Shown piece after piece: positions 53,439-61,510 of a stretch of DNA of 64,000 nt. Source of the DNA: Litorimonas sp965205225 (lineage in GTDB: Bacteria; Pseudomonadota; Alphaproteobacteria; Caulobacterales; Maricaulaceae). The notes beneath the pieces are model-generated. The model was not told the DNA's origin. It did not search any database and saw only the letters and a program-made list of their open reading frames with translations. The position numbers and the translations under genes were made by a program. The stretch's first letter is position 1, and every line of letters starts with the position of its first letter. The stretch spans positions 124,001 through 188,000 of the forward strand of contig CBDBFZ010000003.1 in assembly GCA_965205225.1 (NCBI GenBank), in the 5' to 3' direction.

Positions 53439-53816
53439 ATGTCAAAAGCGAAACGCGTCCCTCATCTCACAACACCGACCTGGCTGGTCATCTGTATGGA
53501 TGGGCCAGAGACGCCGCCGCTGCGCAATACGCATCTGTTCGGCCATCTGGATCATATCGAAGCGAATAATAGCAATTACCGCGTTGCCGGACCGATCCGG
53601 GAGGCCGCGGACGGTCCAATTATCGGCAGCACCTTCCTGATCCCGGCAGAGAGCAAAGAAGCGGCCATCGCCAAAATGGACGACGATCCTTATATCAGCT
53701 CAAACATGTACGCCTCAATCACCGCCTACCACTTCGCTCCGGCCTGTGGCGAGTGGATGGGCGGCGTGATCTGGGATCAGGATGAGATTCGCGCGAATAT
53801 GGCGAAATATACTTAG
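53439..53816 (+). CDS. YciI-family protein
   Basis: 125 aa from ATG 53439 (MSKAKRVPHLTTPTWLVICM); the open frame extends upstream to 53376 without a better start. 'RNTHLFGHLDHIEANNSNYR' has the conserved His, then 'VAGPIREAADGPIIGSTFLI' and 'AIAKMDDDPYISSNMYASIT'. Small dimeric ferredoxin-like fold; role unknown. Divergent from the SSS transporter. Confidence 0.75.
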   Translation: MSKAKRVPHLTTPTWLVICMDGPETPPLRNTHLFGHLDHIEANNSNYRVAGPIREAADGPIIGSTFLIPAESKEAAIAKMDDDPYISSNMYASITAYHFAPACGEWMGGVIWDQDEIRANMAKYT

Positions 53817-53820
53817 GAGC

Positions 53821-54830
53821 TCAAGCCAGATATTCTCGCCACATTGCAACAAAAATCAGCGCCGTCCATCCGTAAAAGTCCAGCTTCCCATGGTCTCCGA
53901 GCTCACGATGGTTAGGTGCATAATTTTCCCAGAGAGTCACAGTTTCGCGAAAGACTCTGTCGACATTGTTGAAAAGCCTGTGCGCGGTTCGCTTGGCTAA
54001 GTCACGACGGCCAACGACATTCAGACCACGAACAACCATATAGCTCATCGGCGCCCAGACCCCGCCCAGCCAATATCCCCCCGGTCGAGCTGTAGAGCGG
54101 ACTATCTGCAGGAACTGTGGGTGTTGGAAAAGTACGCCAATACCGATCCGGGTCGAACAATAGTTCGATGAAACGATTGATTCTATCCTCCGGGACTGCA
54201 TCAGCCATCAACATCCAATGAGCGCCGATGTGAGCCCGCCGGATTGAAAGACCATAGCCAAGAGCATAATATGTCGAGTCAACGTCGTGCCAGCAGAGTT
54301 GATTGATTCTGATCGCCAGAGCATCCGCCTTGCGAGTCCATCCCAATTGTGGCTGACTAACATGTTCGGCAATTGTCGCAAGATTACGAGCAAACAGAAC
54401 CATTTGTGCAGAGAAATCCACCATCCGCCCCTGTCTGTTCCAAGCAGGGCTCAGCCCCTCATAAACGAAGATGTCGGGATTTAGATTTCGGATTGGAATA
54501 ACTTGGCCGTTATCCGTCCAACCGCCCGGATAGCGGGGAAGATTATCCATGCCGGAGCCGAGGGCATCCCCAAAATAAAGGCCATCATCGCCTCAAAAGC
54601 GGACCTCAATCCAATCATGATAGAGAATAAGCTTCGGGTAGACAGCTCTTAGGCGAGCTTCAGGCACGGTCCATGAAAGGCGAGCGCGTTCATCAATTGA
54701 CCCGTGATACGCCCGAGGCTGGACTGCATGATTGTTCGCGCCTCGGTGCGATTGCTCGCCCGGTTCACGGCAGCGCATTCAGTCTGTAGAGCGAGAGCTT
54801 TATAGAGTTCCATGCAGTGTGACCTATCAA
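53821..54830 (-). pseudogene. GH63-like (mannosylglycerate hydrolase-type) glycosidase, broken
   Basis: Readable in order on the minus strand: 'TVPEARLRAVYPKLILYHDW', a stop, then 'GMDNLPRYPGGWTDNGQVIP' (54550), 'MVDFSAQMVLFARNLATIAE', 'CWHDVDSTYYALGYG', 'LLFDPDRYWRTFPTPTVPAD', a frame break near 54090, then 'GYWLGGVWAPMSYMVVRGLN', 'TVTLWENYAPNHRELGDHGK' and 'FYGWTALIFVAMWREYLA' to the stop at 53821. These are the landmarks of the (alpha/alpha)6-barrel GH63/MGH1-like glycosidases, with the Asp of 'DNLPR' and the Glu of 'WENYAP'. At least two lesions; the N-terminal domain is missing. Confidence 0.65.
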
Positions 54831-54894
54831 TGCGAATTTGCTGGATTTTGCGCTGGGTCATACAGCTTACGCAAGAGGGCAATAGGACTAACCC

Positions 54895-55728
54895 ATGATA
54901 AAGAGCGCACGCACCTTTCCCGTCGTCAATCCAAGGACAGGGGAACCGGATTATGAAATCGTCGCGATGGATGCTGACGCGGTCGCCGCCGAGGCCAGAC
55001 GGTTACGCGACGCGCAACCCGAATGGCGAGCCCGCGGTATCGCGGCGTGGACCGAGGCCATGCGCGGTTTGGCTGATGCGTTGGAGCGTCACGCGGACAG
55101 CGTTTCGGCAGCTCTTGAAATCGATACGGGTCGCCGCAGGCTGGCGCGCTCGGAAGTCCAGAGCGTGATCGGGTCGATGCGCAGCTGGGCCGCTCTGGCC
55201 CCGACTTTGATCAATGAACCGGACTGGGTGCAGGGCCGCGCCAAGCCAAATTGCAAACACCAGACAGAGCTCGTTCCCTATCAATTGATCGGCGTAATCA
55301 GCCCGTGGAATTTCCCGATCACCCTCTCCTTCATTGATGCTATTCCGGCGATAATAGCCGGGGCGTGCGCGCTCATCAAACCGGGCGAAGTGACGCCGCG
55401 TTTCGCGGACGCGCTGCGGCCAGTGATCAAAGAGGCTATCGCACTGACCAATGATACGGCCTTCGGCTTGTCCGGGGCGGTCTTCGCGGGGTCGATTGAA
55501 GAGGCGCAGACGGTCGGCCAGCAGATCGACGCCGGCGCGATCAGCCTGATGGACGGCGCGTTGACCGGGCAGTATTTCGAAGCGCCGAAACAGAGTTTTA
55601 AAGCGTCCGGTTTGGGCGGGTCACGCATGGGCGAGGATGGTTTTCGCCGCTTCTTCCGGCAGAAGGCCTATATCGCTAATACCACCTGCCCCCTCACGAT
55701 GAAGGACTTCTCCGAGACCGCCCTATGA
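54895..55728 (+). CDS. Aldehyde dehydrogenase with the catalytic core deleted
   Basis: 277 aa against the usual 470-490. N-terminal NAD-binding part is normal (MIKSARTFPVVNPRTGEPDY, 'LIGVISPWNFPITLSFIDAI', 'GACALIKPGEVTPRFADALR') and the C-terminal part is normal ('ALTNDTAFGLSGAVFAGSIE', 'QSFKASGLGGSRMGEDGFRR'). Between 'RPVI' and 'KEAIALTNDT' near 55425-55440 some 190-200 residues are missing in frame, including the catalytic Glu and Cys. It is therefore not an active dehydrogenase although the frame is open. It overlaps the crotonase gene by four bases (ATGA). Confidence 0.8.
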   Translation: MIKSARTFPVVNPRTGEPDYEIVAMDADAVAAEARRLRDAQPEWRARGIAAWTEAMRGLADALERHADSVSAALEIDTGRRRLARSEVQSVIGSMRSWAALAPTLINEPDWVQGRAKPNCKHQTELVPYQLIGVISPWNFPITLSFIDAIPAIIAGACALIKPGEVTPRFADALRPVIKEAIALTNDTAFGLSGAVFAGSIEEAQTVGQQIDAGAISLMDGALTGQYFEAPKQSFKASGLGGSRMGEDGFRRFFRQKAYIANTTCPLTMKDFSETAL

Positions 55729-56489
55729 AGCAATTGCCCTTCAAGCGCCTTGCGCACGATATCGTCCAATTGACGCTGTCCCAACCCTCCAAACGAAACG
55801 CAATCAACGCGGCCATGTGGGAAGCGATTCCGAGTGTGCTGGCAGAGGTCCAGACCCTCAATCCGAAGGTGCTGGTCGTGACGGGTGACGGTGATCATTT
55901 TGCATCCGGAGCGGATATTTCCGAATTCGAGACCCTCTATTCGACTCCGGACAGTAGCGCGAAGATCAGCACGGATATTGCCAGCGCCATGGCCGCGCTT
56001 GTGACATTTCCGGTTCCGACCATTGCCAAGATTAGCGGGGCTTGCGTGGGCGGTGGACTGGGGCTGGCCCTCTGTTGTGACCTGCGCATATGTGATGAGA
56101 GCGCAAAATTCGCCATCACACCTGCCAAACTCGGCCTCGTTTATCCCTACGCCGATATCGTTCGCCTAATCGACGCGGTCGGCTTGATGAACACCAAGGA
56201 TTTACTGTTTTCTGCCAGACTGGTCGGTGCAGATGAGGCGGATCAGCTCGGGCTTGCCCATCTTGTCAATGACCATATGGGCGAAGCTGTCCTGGACCGC
56301 GCCCATGCCATCGCCGATCAATCCGGCCAGAGCGCGCGTATCATGAAGCGCATGTTCCGCCGCTACCAAAGAGGTCAACGCCAGGACGACGAAACTACGA
56401 TTGGCTGGTTTCTGGATGGGTTTGCCAGTGACGACTTCAGGGAAGGCTATACGGCATTTCTGGAGAAACGACCGCCAGACTTCGATTAA
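55725..56489 (+). CDS. Enoyl-CoA hydratase/isomerase family protein
   Basis: 254 aa. 'DIVQLTLSQPSKRNAINAAM', 'VTGDGDHFASGADISEFETL' and 'AKISGACVGGGLGLALCCDL' (oxyanion hole), 'KLGLVYPYADIVRLIDAVGL' and 'YTAFLEKRPPDF' at the end. One Glu (SGADISEFE) is placed as in the family but the catalytic pair is not assigned. Translationally coupled to the damaged aldehyde dehydrogenase; probably a degradative pair before the deletion. Confidence 0.85.
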   Translation: MKQLPFKRLAHDIVQLTLSQPSKRNAINAAMWEAIPSVLAEVQTLNPKVLVVTGDGDHFASGADISEFETLYSTPDSSAKISTDIASAMAALVTFPVPTIAKISGACVGGGLGLALCCDLRICDESAKFAITPAKLGLVYPYADIVRLIDAVGLMNTKDLLFSARLVGADEADQLGLAHLVNDHMGEAVLDRAHAIADQSGQSARIMKRMFRRYQRGQRQDDETTIGWFLDGFASDDFREGYTAFLEKRPPDFD

Positions 56490-56629
56490 GGATCGTGTGT
56501 CGTCCCCCACCCGCCTATTTGGACTGGCTGTTCGCGATCATTTTCAGCACCGTGCGTCGCGGCAGAGATGAGACCACCCAATTCTTTAGGTGGCGTTCTT
56601 CGTGCTCTTTAGTCCGAAAGTTGTATCCT

Positions 56630-57343
56630 GCGACCAGACATGACCCCTATGCTCTGGCCGGAGTCTCACACAGGAGCCATTATTAAACCACAGCCTGCCG
56701 CGCTTGGGCTGCTTTTGCGGCACTTTAAGCCCTTCACGTTGCCATATCCGCTCAACCCGTTTGAAGTTGACCGTCCAGCCTTCTCGCCTGAGCAAAGCTG
56801 TAATCCGGCGATAGCCATAACGGTCATATTCAGAAGCCAGACGAGTAATATCTGCTGTCAGTGCGGCTTCATCATCTCGGATGATCTTCGGCTTTATTTG
56901 CGTGGAGCGATGTTGTCCGAGGGCCTCACACGCTCGGAACATCCAAGCGCCGCCCGCCCATGATCAACGGCTAATCGGCGACGTGAAGGGCTTAGTACTT
57001 TCCCTCAACGGCTTCTTTCAAGATGAGCGCATCCAAAGTGAGATTAGATACTGCCTTGCGAAGCCGCTGGTTCTCTTTCTCTAGGTCTTTTAATCGGCGG
57101 GCTTGAGAGACTTTTAAGCCTCCATACTCGCGCCGCCATCAATAGTAACTTTGTTCTGATACGCCAAGTGATCGACAGATCGTTCCTGTCTTCTCGCCTT
57201 GGGACAACCGAACCTCTGCTTCACGCAGCATCGCAATGATCTGTTCCGGGGTGTAACGTTTTCTAGCCATAGTGTGCTCCTTCAAGCTCAAAATAGCCAA
57301 ATCTCTAACTCTCAAAATGGGCCACTTTTATGGGGGAAGGCCA
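56630..57343 (-). mobile_element. IS3-family fragment (5' part: orfA and start of orfB)
   Basis: The 5' end (TGGCCTTCCCCCATAAAAG read inward from 57343) is intact. orfA from 57270 reads 'MARKRYTPEQIIAMLREAEV', 'QGEKTGTICRSLGVSEQSYY', an internal TGA, then 'EYGGLKVSQARRLKDLEKEN' and 'LTLDALILKEAVEGKY' to 56992. orfB begins with frame errors and continues 'HRSTQIKPKIIRDDEAALTA', 'RRITALLRREGWTVNFKRVE' and 'VPQKQPKRGRLWFNNGS', ending at 'HVWSQD' near 56630. The catalytic region is missing. The sequence left of it (56490-56629) shows no gene. Confidence 0.8.
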
Positions 57344-57347
57344 CCTC

Positions 57348-57625
57348 TGGCCTACCCCCATGAGGTGGTCCACCCGCTAAGTTAGAGCTTGGCGGTTATG
57401 GTTGCCCTTCTAGGCCAACCGGAACGGAGTGTAGGGCAGCCCGGAAGGGCAAGGCAAGATTGTTTTCGGAGCCGGTGGTTTGTACCCTAACGAGCTGTGC
57501 AGCTGGATAGTATTGTAGTGCTGTCGCCAGCGTTCGATCAGTATCTGTGCCTCCTTCAGACTGTAGAAGATCTCCCCGTTTAGGAGTTTATCTCTGAGCT
57601 TCCCATTGAAGCTTTCATTATAGCC
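57348..57625 (-). mobile_element. IS3-family fragment (3' part of orfB)
   Basis: Outer end TGGCCTACCCCCATGAGGTG at 57348, separated by CCTC (57344-57347) from the 5' end of the neighbouring IS3 fragment. Minus strand reads 'YGYNESFNGKLRDKLLNGEI', 'FYSLKEAQILIERWRQHYNT' and 'HSSLGYKPPAPKTILPC': the C-terminus of orfB with the catalytic Glu. Upstream it joins a type C IS5 fragment within a short shared sequence. Confidence 0.8.
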
Positions 57626-57873
57626 ATATTCACAAGCGGGCATCCTGCCAAGGCAAGCCATTTTTAAGGATAAAGATAATCCCGGACACCACGCGCCGAT
57701 CATCGACACGCGGAAACCCCGCGTGCCAGAGGAAAAACGGGTCTATCAGAGCAAGTTGCCCCTTTGTAAGCCAAAACAAATCACGCATCGCAAATCTCCT
57801 TTGCCATAGATTAATCACAGATTAATCACAAATCCCACAAAATGGGAATCCCTGAAATTAATAGGGCCTGAGC
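57626..57873 (-). mobile_element. IS5-family relic, type C, N-terminal end
   Basis: Outer end GCTCAGGCCCTATTAATTT at 57873, next to the CTAG shared with type A copy 4. Transposase N-terminus (from about 57788): 'MRDLFWLTKGQLALIDPFFL', 'GFPRVDDRRVVSGIIFILKN' and 'GLPWQDARL'. The remainder is replaced by IS3 orfB sequence, which creates a 99-codon hybrid frame at 57410-57709. Confidence 0.75.
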
Positions 57874-57877
57874 CTAG

Positions 57878-58480
57878 GCTGTAGTGAAGAGTTAACTTTT
57901 ATTTTCTATAATGTTCCTTCATTTTGTCAGGAGCGCACATATGTCTGGTTATCAGGAACTTACGGATGAACAATGGGGTCGTTTAAAGCCTTATTTGCCT
58001 TATGGGAGCACAGGGAAACCGGGTCGCAACGCCAATAACAGGCTTTTCATTGATGCTTTGTTGTGGATGGCCCGTTCGGGCGGGCGTTGGCGCGATTTAC
58101 CCGAACGGTTCGGGCGTTTTGACAGTGTCAAACGGCGTTATTATCTCTGGGTTGAGGCCGGGGTTTTAGAAGATGTCTTTAAGGCCTTGCGCACCCACGC
58201 TGATCAAGAGTGGCTGATGATGGATGCCACAATTGTGCGGGCGCATGCCCAAGCGGCCGGGGCTATGCCCGTTATTCCGTCCCGAAAAAATGCGCGCAAG
58301 CCAAGGCAAACTGATATAGCTTTGTATAAGGAACGTAATATTGTCGAGTGTTTCTTTGGCTATCTCAAACAGTTCCGGCGGGTAGCTACGCGCTATGACA
58401 AGCCTGGTCAAAACCATAGGGCTTCGTAACTCGCCGCTATCGAAATCTCGCTCAAATGATTAATGCTTCAATATGACCGA
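57878..58480 (+). mobile_element. IS5-family element, type A, copy 4 (internally deleted)
   Basis: Left end at 57878 (GCTGTAGTGAAGAGTTAAC) behind CTAG (57874-57877). The right end is degenerate (ATTAATGCTTCAATATGACC) and no CTAG follows, so the boundary is approximate. About 265 bp are missing between two copies of CGGGGC, which fused the two ORFs in frame. Confidence 0.85.
57941..58429 (+). pseudogene. IS5 transposase with in-frame internal deletion (type A, copy 4)
   Basis: One open frame MSGYQELTDEQWGRLKPYLP ... 'AHAQAAGAMPVIPSRKNARK' ... 'YKERNIVECFFGYLKQFRR' to a stop at 58429. The second catalytic Asp (LADKGYD) is lost with the deletion and the last residues differ (DKPGQNHRAS). It keeps the N-terminal DNA-binding part, so it could at most act as an inhibitor. 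Confidence 0.8.
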
Positions 58481-58484
58481 GGCA

Positions 58485-59810
58485 CTAAGACGTTTTTCCG
58501 GTCTTTCTGAGCCATAGTCCTGCACTGTCTGAAGTCGCGAAGCCTGGAACGTCCTTATTCGCACGATCCGTGCACTGCATCGCGAAGTAATCATTGAAAA
58601 ACATAATCTCATAATCCGTCTGGTTCATGAGGAAGAGTTGAAGGGCATAGACTTCATTCCAGGACCTTGGCGGGTTGGTAATCCACAATTCCCGATACTC
58701 GAACGGCCAGAAAATATCATGAAAGTGAATGATTACGCCCGGCTTCAATCGGGGCAGAATTTCGGTCAGCTCCCAGTGAACATCCGATTGCGTTTTCAGA
58801 ACATGTGTCGAGTCGATAAAGAGAACATCTCCAGCCTCGAGTTCATAAAATATTTCCAGATCAACGTCCTGAACGATCTTGCCAATCACTGCAACATGAC
58901 CCGGATCGTCTGCGATTAGCATGTTGAGAAATTCTGGGTAGGGATCTATGAATGTGATGTCGGGGCGCTGATCGAAAAATCGATCAACCGTATCGAGTAG
59001 CAAGGCTGATGAGTAACCCGAGCCAATCTCAATGACTCGTTTTGGCTTCAGTTCCTGAAGAAGTGCGAAGTAGATCGCCGCATCGCCAAAATTGAAGGCC
59101 GGATTATTAAAGTAATACCGGAATTCATCGGTTTTATCTTTTGGAAAGGGCATGGCCTGAATGAAAGGAACAAGCCTGTTCCAGAGTTCAATCATTCCAA
59201 CCTTGTCGATTTCAATATTATTGATCGCTGTTTTACGGCTCGTACTGAGTGTTTTCGTGTCGAGGCTTTCAACGTCGAAAACTGGACTGTAGAAATGTCC
59301 CGGATTGACGAACAGGTTCCTCATTGAGCGCACACGACCCTGAAACGCCTCTGACTTGAAGATGTCATCGAATGCGCGAAGAGAACTTCCGTCTTCCTGC
59401 AGTTTTCCGGCACGGTACTGAAGATCGTCTTTGGCGACCGCATATCCCATCATCAATTCCAGCAAGGAGGATAAATGCTGGAGGTCAGTTTGCGTCGGAT
59501 CTTGCCTCTGCCTAACTTTCGACAGCCGGTTTTTGACCCTCTCTGACTCGAGCAGTTCGCTCATCAAGGAGCTCAGATTTCGGCCGCTCTGGCGCTGAGC
59601 TTCGTAATACGCATTCACGTCCGGCTCTGGTGAGGCATCGAGAACAAGTGTCAGGAGAGCGTCCAGATCATATTGTTCAGGATCAGGGACGATTTGGGAC
59701 TCTGACACAGGCTCTTTCAAAACTACCTTGAGAGCCTGCTTGATGATCGAATCGTCCGTCATAATCTCTTGAACCAGGATGTTTGCAGATTCAAATTTCA
59801 AGCGAAGCAT
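58485..59810 (-). CDS. Class I SAM-dependent methyltransferase with N-terminal helical region
   Basis: 441 aa (or 425 from ATG 59762, MTDDSIIKQALKVVL; the start is uncertain). The first 200 residues are mostly helical ('DPEQYDLDALLTLVLDASPE', 'QRQSGRNLSSLMSELLESER'), resembling DUF4214-like segments. From about residue 245 a methyltransferase core follows: 'LKPKRVIEIGSGYSSALLLD' (SAM motif I), 'DITFIDPYPEFLNMLI', 'YELEAGDVLFIDSTHVLK' and 'KPGVIIHFHDIFWPFEY'. This is the Methyltransf_24 type often linked to surface glycans. Substrate unknown. It stands alone next to tRNA-Thr. Confidence 0.75.
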   Translation of the reverse strand: MLRLKFESANILVQEIMTDDSIIKQALKVVLKEPVSESQIVPDPEQYDLDALLTLVLDASPEPDVNAYYEAQRQSGRNLSSLMSELLESERVKNRLSKVRQRQDPTQTDLQHLSSLLELMMGYAVAKDDLQYRAGKLQEDGSSLRAFDDIFKSEAFQGRVRSMRNLFVNPGHFYSPVFDVESLDTKTLSTSRKTAINNIEIDKVGMIELWNRLVPFIQAMPFPKDKTDEFRYYFNNPAFNFGDAAIYFALLQELKPKRVIEIGSGYSSALLLDTVDRFFDQRPDITFIDPYPEFLNMLIADDPGHVAVIGKIVQDVDLEIFYELEAGDVLFIDSTHVLKTQSDVHWELTEILPRLKPGVIIHFHDIFWPFEYRELWITNPPRSWNEVYALQLFLMNQTDYEIMFFNDYFAMQCTDRANKDVPGFATSDSAGLWLRKTGKTS

Positions 59811-59896
59811 ATGCTTAGTGCCGCAAGACAGATTTGCAACATTTTATCCGCATTATGGATCGATACGATTGAGTCAAACAGTCTGAAATGCCAAGC

Positions 59897-59972
59897 TGGT
59901 GCCGCATGGGTGACTTGAACACCCGACCCCCACATTACGAATGTGATGCTCTACCAGCTGAGCTAATGCGGC
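59897..59972 (-). tRNA. tRNA-Thr (anticodon CGT)
   Basis: Minus-strand cloverleaf of 76 nt: acceptor GCCGCAT / ATGCGGC with encoded ACCA end, D-arm AGCTCAGCTGGTAGAG, anticodon arm CACAT-TCGTAAT-ATGTG (CGT anticodon, reading ACG), T-arm GGGTGTTCAAGTCACCC. All four stems pair. Confidence 0.95.
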
Positions 59973-60033
59973 ACGTGCGCCATGACGAAGCGGCGATATA
60001 GAGATACGGCCTAGGCCAATCAAGCGGACTTCA

Positions 60034-61497
60034 TCAGTCTTTGGACGGCACGTCATCCCCATCCAGAAGGTCATCTAATCGCTTCGCCAGATTGGGTTCC
60101 GGTTCCATGTCCGGAGCCACCAGCCGTAGCGGTTCCGCATTGGGTTCCGGTGTTGGGCGACGCACAGCCTCCTGGCGTTCCGCGCGCGGATGAACCAACG
60201 CGCCCGTATCTCCGTAGGAAAACACCAAACGACGCCAATCCTGCGCTTCATAAACAAATCCGGGACCCTCGGGATCAAGATCGGACCAGTCGAGTTCATG
60301 GGACGCCGTCGCCGCCCGTTCCGTCCAGAGGCGCGCATCCGTTTCGTTGCCACGCTCACGTTCTGCTTGGGCCGCCAGAAGACATAGGCGCGCCGTAGGC
60401 TCATCCTCGTCCAATAGCGGCGACAGGAGCGACAGGGCATCAACCGGACGATTAGCCCGGAGGTGGTGATCGATCATCAGCAATTCCGCTTCACGGTGGT
60501 CAGGATCTGGTGCAATAAACCGCTTCAGTCGGCTCCCCTGAGTCTCGATACTCTCCCCGGGATAGAGATCCATATAAGCAATCGCGATCGCCGGATGCGG
60601 CGCACTTTTCCAGGCTCGCTCCAGCAGCGTTGCCGCTTTCTTCTGCCCCCCTGTTGCCGAGAGTTCGTAGGCTGCAATCGCGGCTGCAGGCGCAAAATCC
60701 GGTGAGTCCTTAAGAGCAGACTGAGCCAATTCGAGTGCTTTGTCATGCTGGCCATGATCCAGCCAGTAATCGGCTTCCGCGGTCAGCAAAACGGCACGCC
60801 GCCGACTGAACACATCACCGGAAAGATGTTTGGCCGCACGCCCTTTTTCAAGAACATCGCGCGCTTCGGTCCAACGGAAATCCGCCACGAGCGCCTTGAA
60901 CAGGGTATCGAAGGCCCAACGCGCCAGTACATTTTGATCAAAGGCTTCGCGCGCGGCATCGACAGCGCCCGATAGATCGCCTGTCGCCAGCTTGGCCTGC
61001 GCCAGACCGCACTGCGCGGTTGGCCGAGTCTTGGGACTATCCAGCATCGCGGAATAATGTTCGACAGCCGCTTCGCTATCGCCGCAGGCTTCAGCCGCAG
61101 TTGCGCTGATAATGTGCCCCAGATCAGTTGAGTCCGCCAGATCACGAACCCGTGCTGACGCTTTGCGGGCCCGGTCTATATCGCCTTCGGCTCCGGCAAT
61201 CAGCGCTTCTTCAATCGCGTCGATCGCCCGGTTACGTTTGCGCATGCCGACGCCAGACTTAAGGCGGCGCGGCAGATGCCAGATCCACAACAGGATCGAC
61301 CAGACCGCTATCGTCCCGACCATCAACGCCGTACCGAAGAGAATAACGGCCTGAAATGTCATTTCGACGGGCGGAATCGTCAAAAAATCATCATTGGCAG
61401 TCGATGTGAGGACCAATGTTGCATCATCTCCGACAAAGAGAAGGGCTCCAGCCAGCAACGCAATGAAGACCAGAAGCGCAATCAGATATTTGCTCAT
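60034..61497 (-). CDS. hemY: HemY-domain inner-membrane protein
   Basis: 487 aa. Two N-terminal membrane segments ('LIALLVFIALLAGALLFVGD', 'AVILFGTALMVGTIAVWSIL') with the HemY_N pattern, followed by a long tetratricopeptide-like helical part ('GLAQAKLATGDLSGAVDAAR', 'LELAQSALKDSPDFAPAAAI', 'AATLLERAWKSAPHPAIAIA') and a Pro/Glu-rich tail. This is the protobacterial TPR-type HemY, not the protoporphyrinogen oxidase of Bacillus. Located in the heme block after hemC, hemD and the Mic60-like gene. Precise role is not settled. Confidence 0.9.
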   Translation of the reverse strand: MSKYLIALLVFIALLAGALLFVGDDATLVLTSTANDDFLTIPPVEMTFQAVILFGTALMVGTIAVWSILLWIWHLPRRLKSGVGMRKRNRAIDAIEEALIAGAEGDIDRARKASARVRDLADSTDLGHIISATAAEACGDSEAAVEHYSAMLDSPKTRPTAQCGLAQAKLATGDLSGAVDAAREAFDQNVLARWAFDTLFKALVADFRWTEARDVLEKGRAAKHLSGDVFSRRRAVLLTAEADYWLDHGQHDKALELAQSALKDSPDFAPAAAIAAYELSATGGQKKAATLLERAWKSAPHPAIAIAYMDLYPGESIETQGSRLKRFIAPDPDHREAELLMIDHHLRANRPVDALSLLSPLLDEDEPTARLCLLAAQAERERGNETDARLWTERAATASHELDWSDLDPEGPGFVYEAQDWRRLVFSYGDTGALVHPRAERQEAVRRPTPEPNAEPLRLVAPDMEPEPNLAKRLDDLLDGDDVPSKD

Positions 61498-61510
61498 TGG
61501 ATCGCGTCCT

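Noticed and set aside
59897..59972. tRNA-Thr as integration site of an island
   Set aside because: No integrase, no duplicated tRNA 3' end and no change of gene type next to it were seen.
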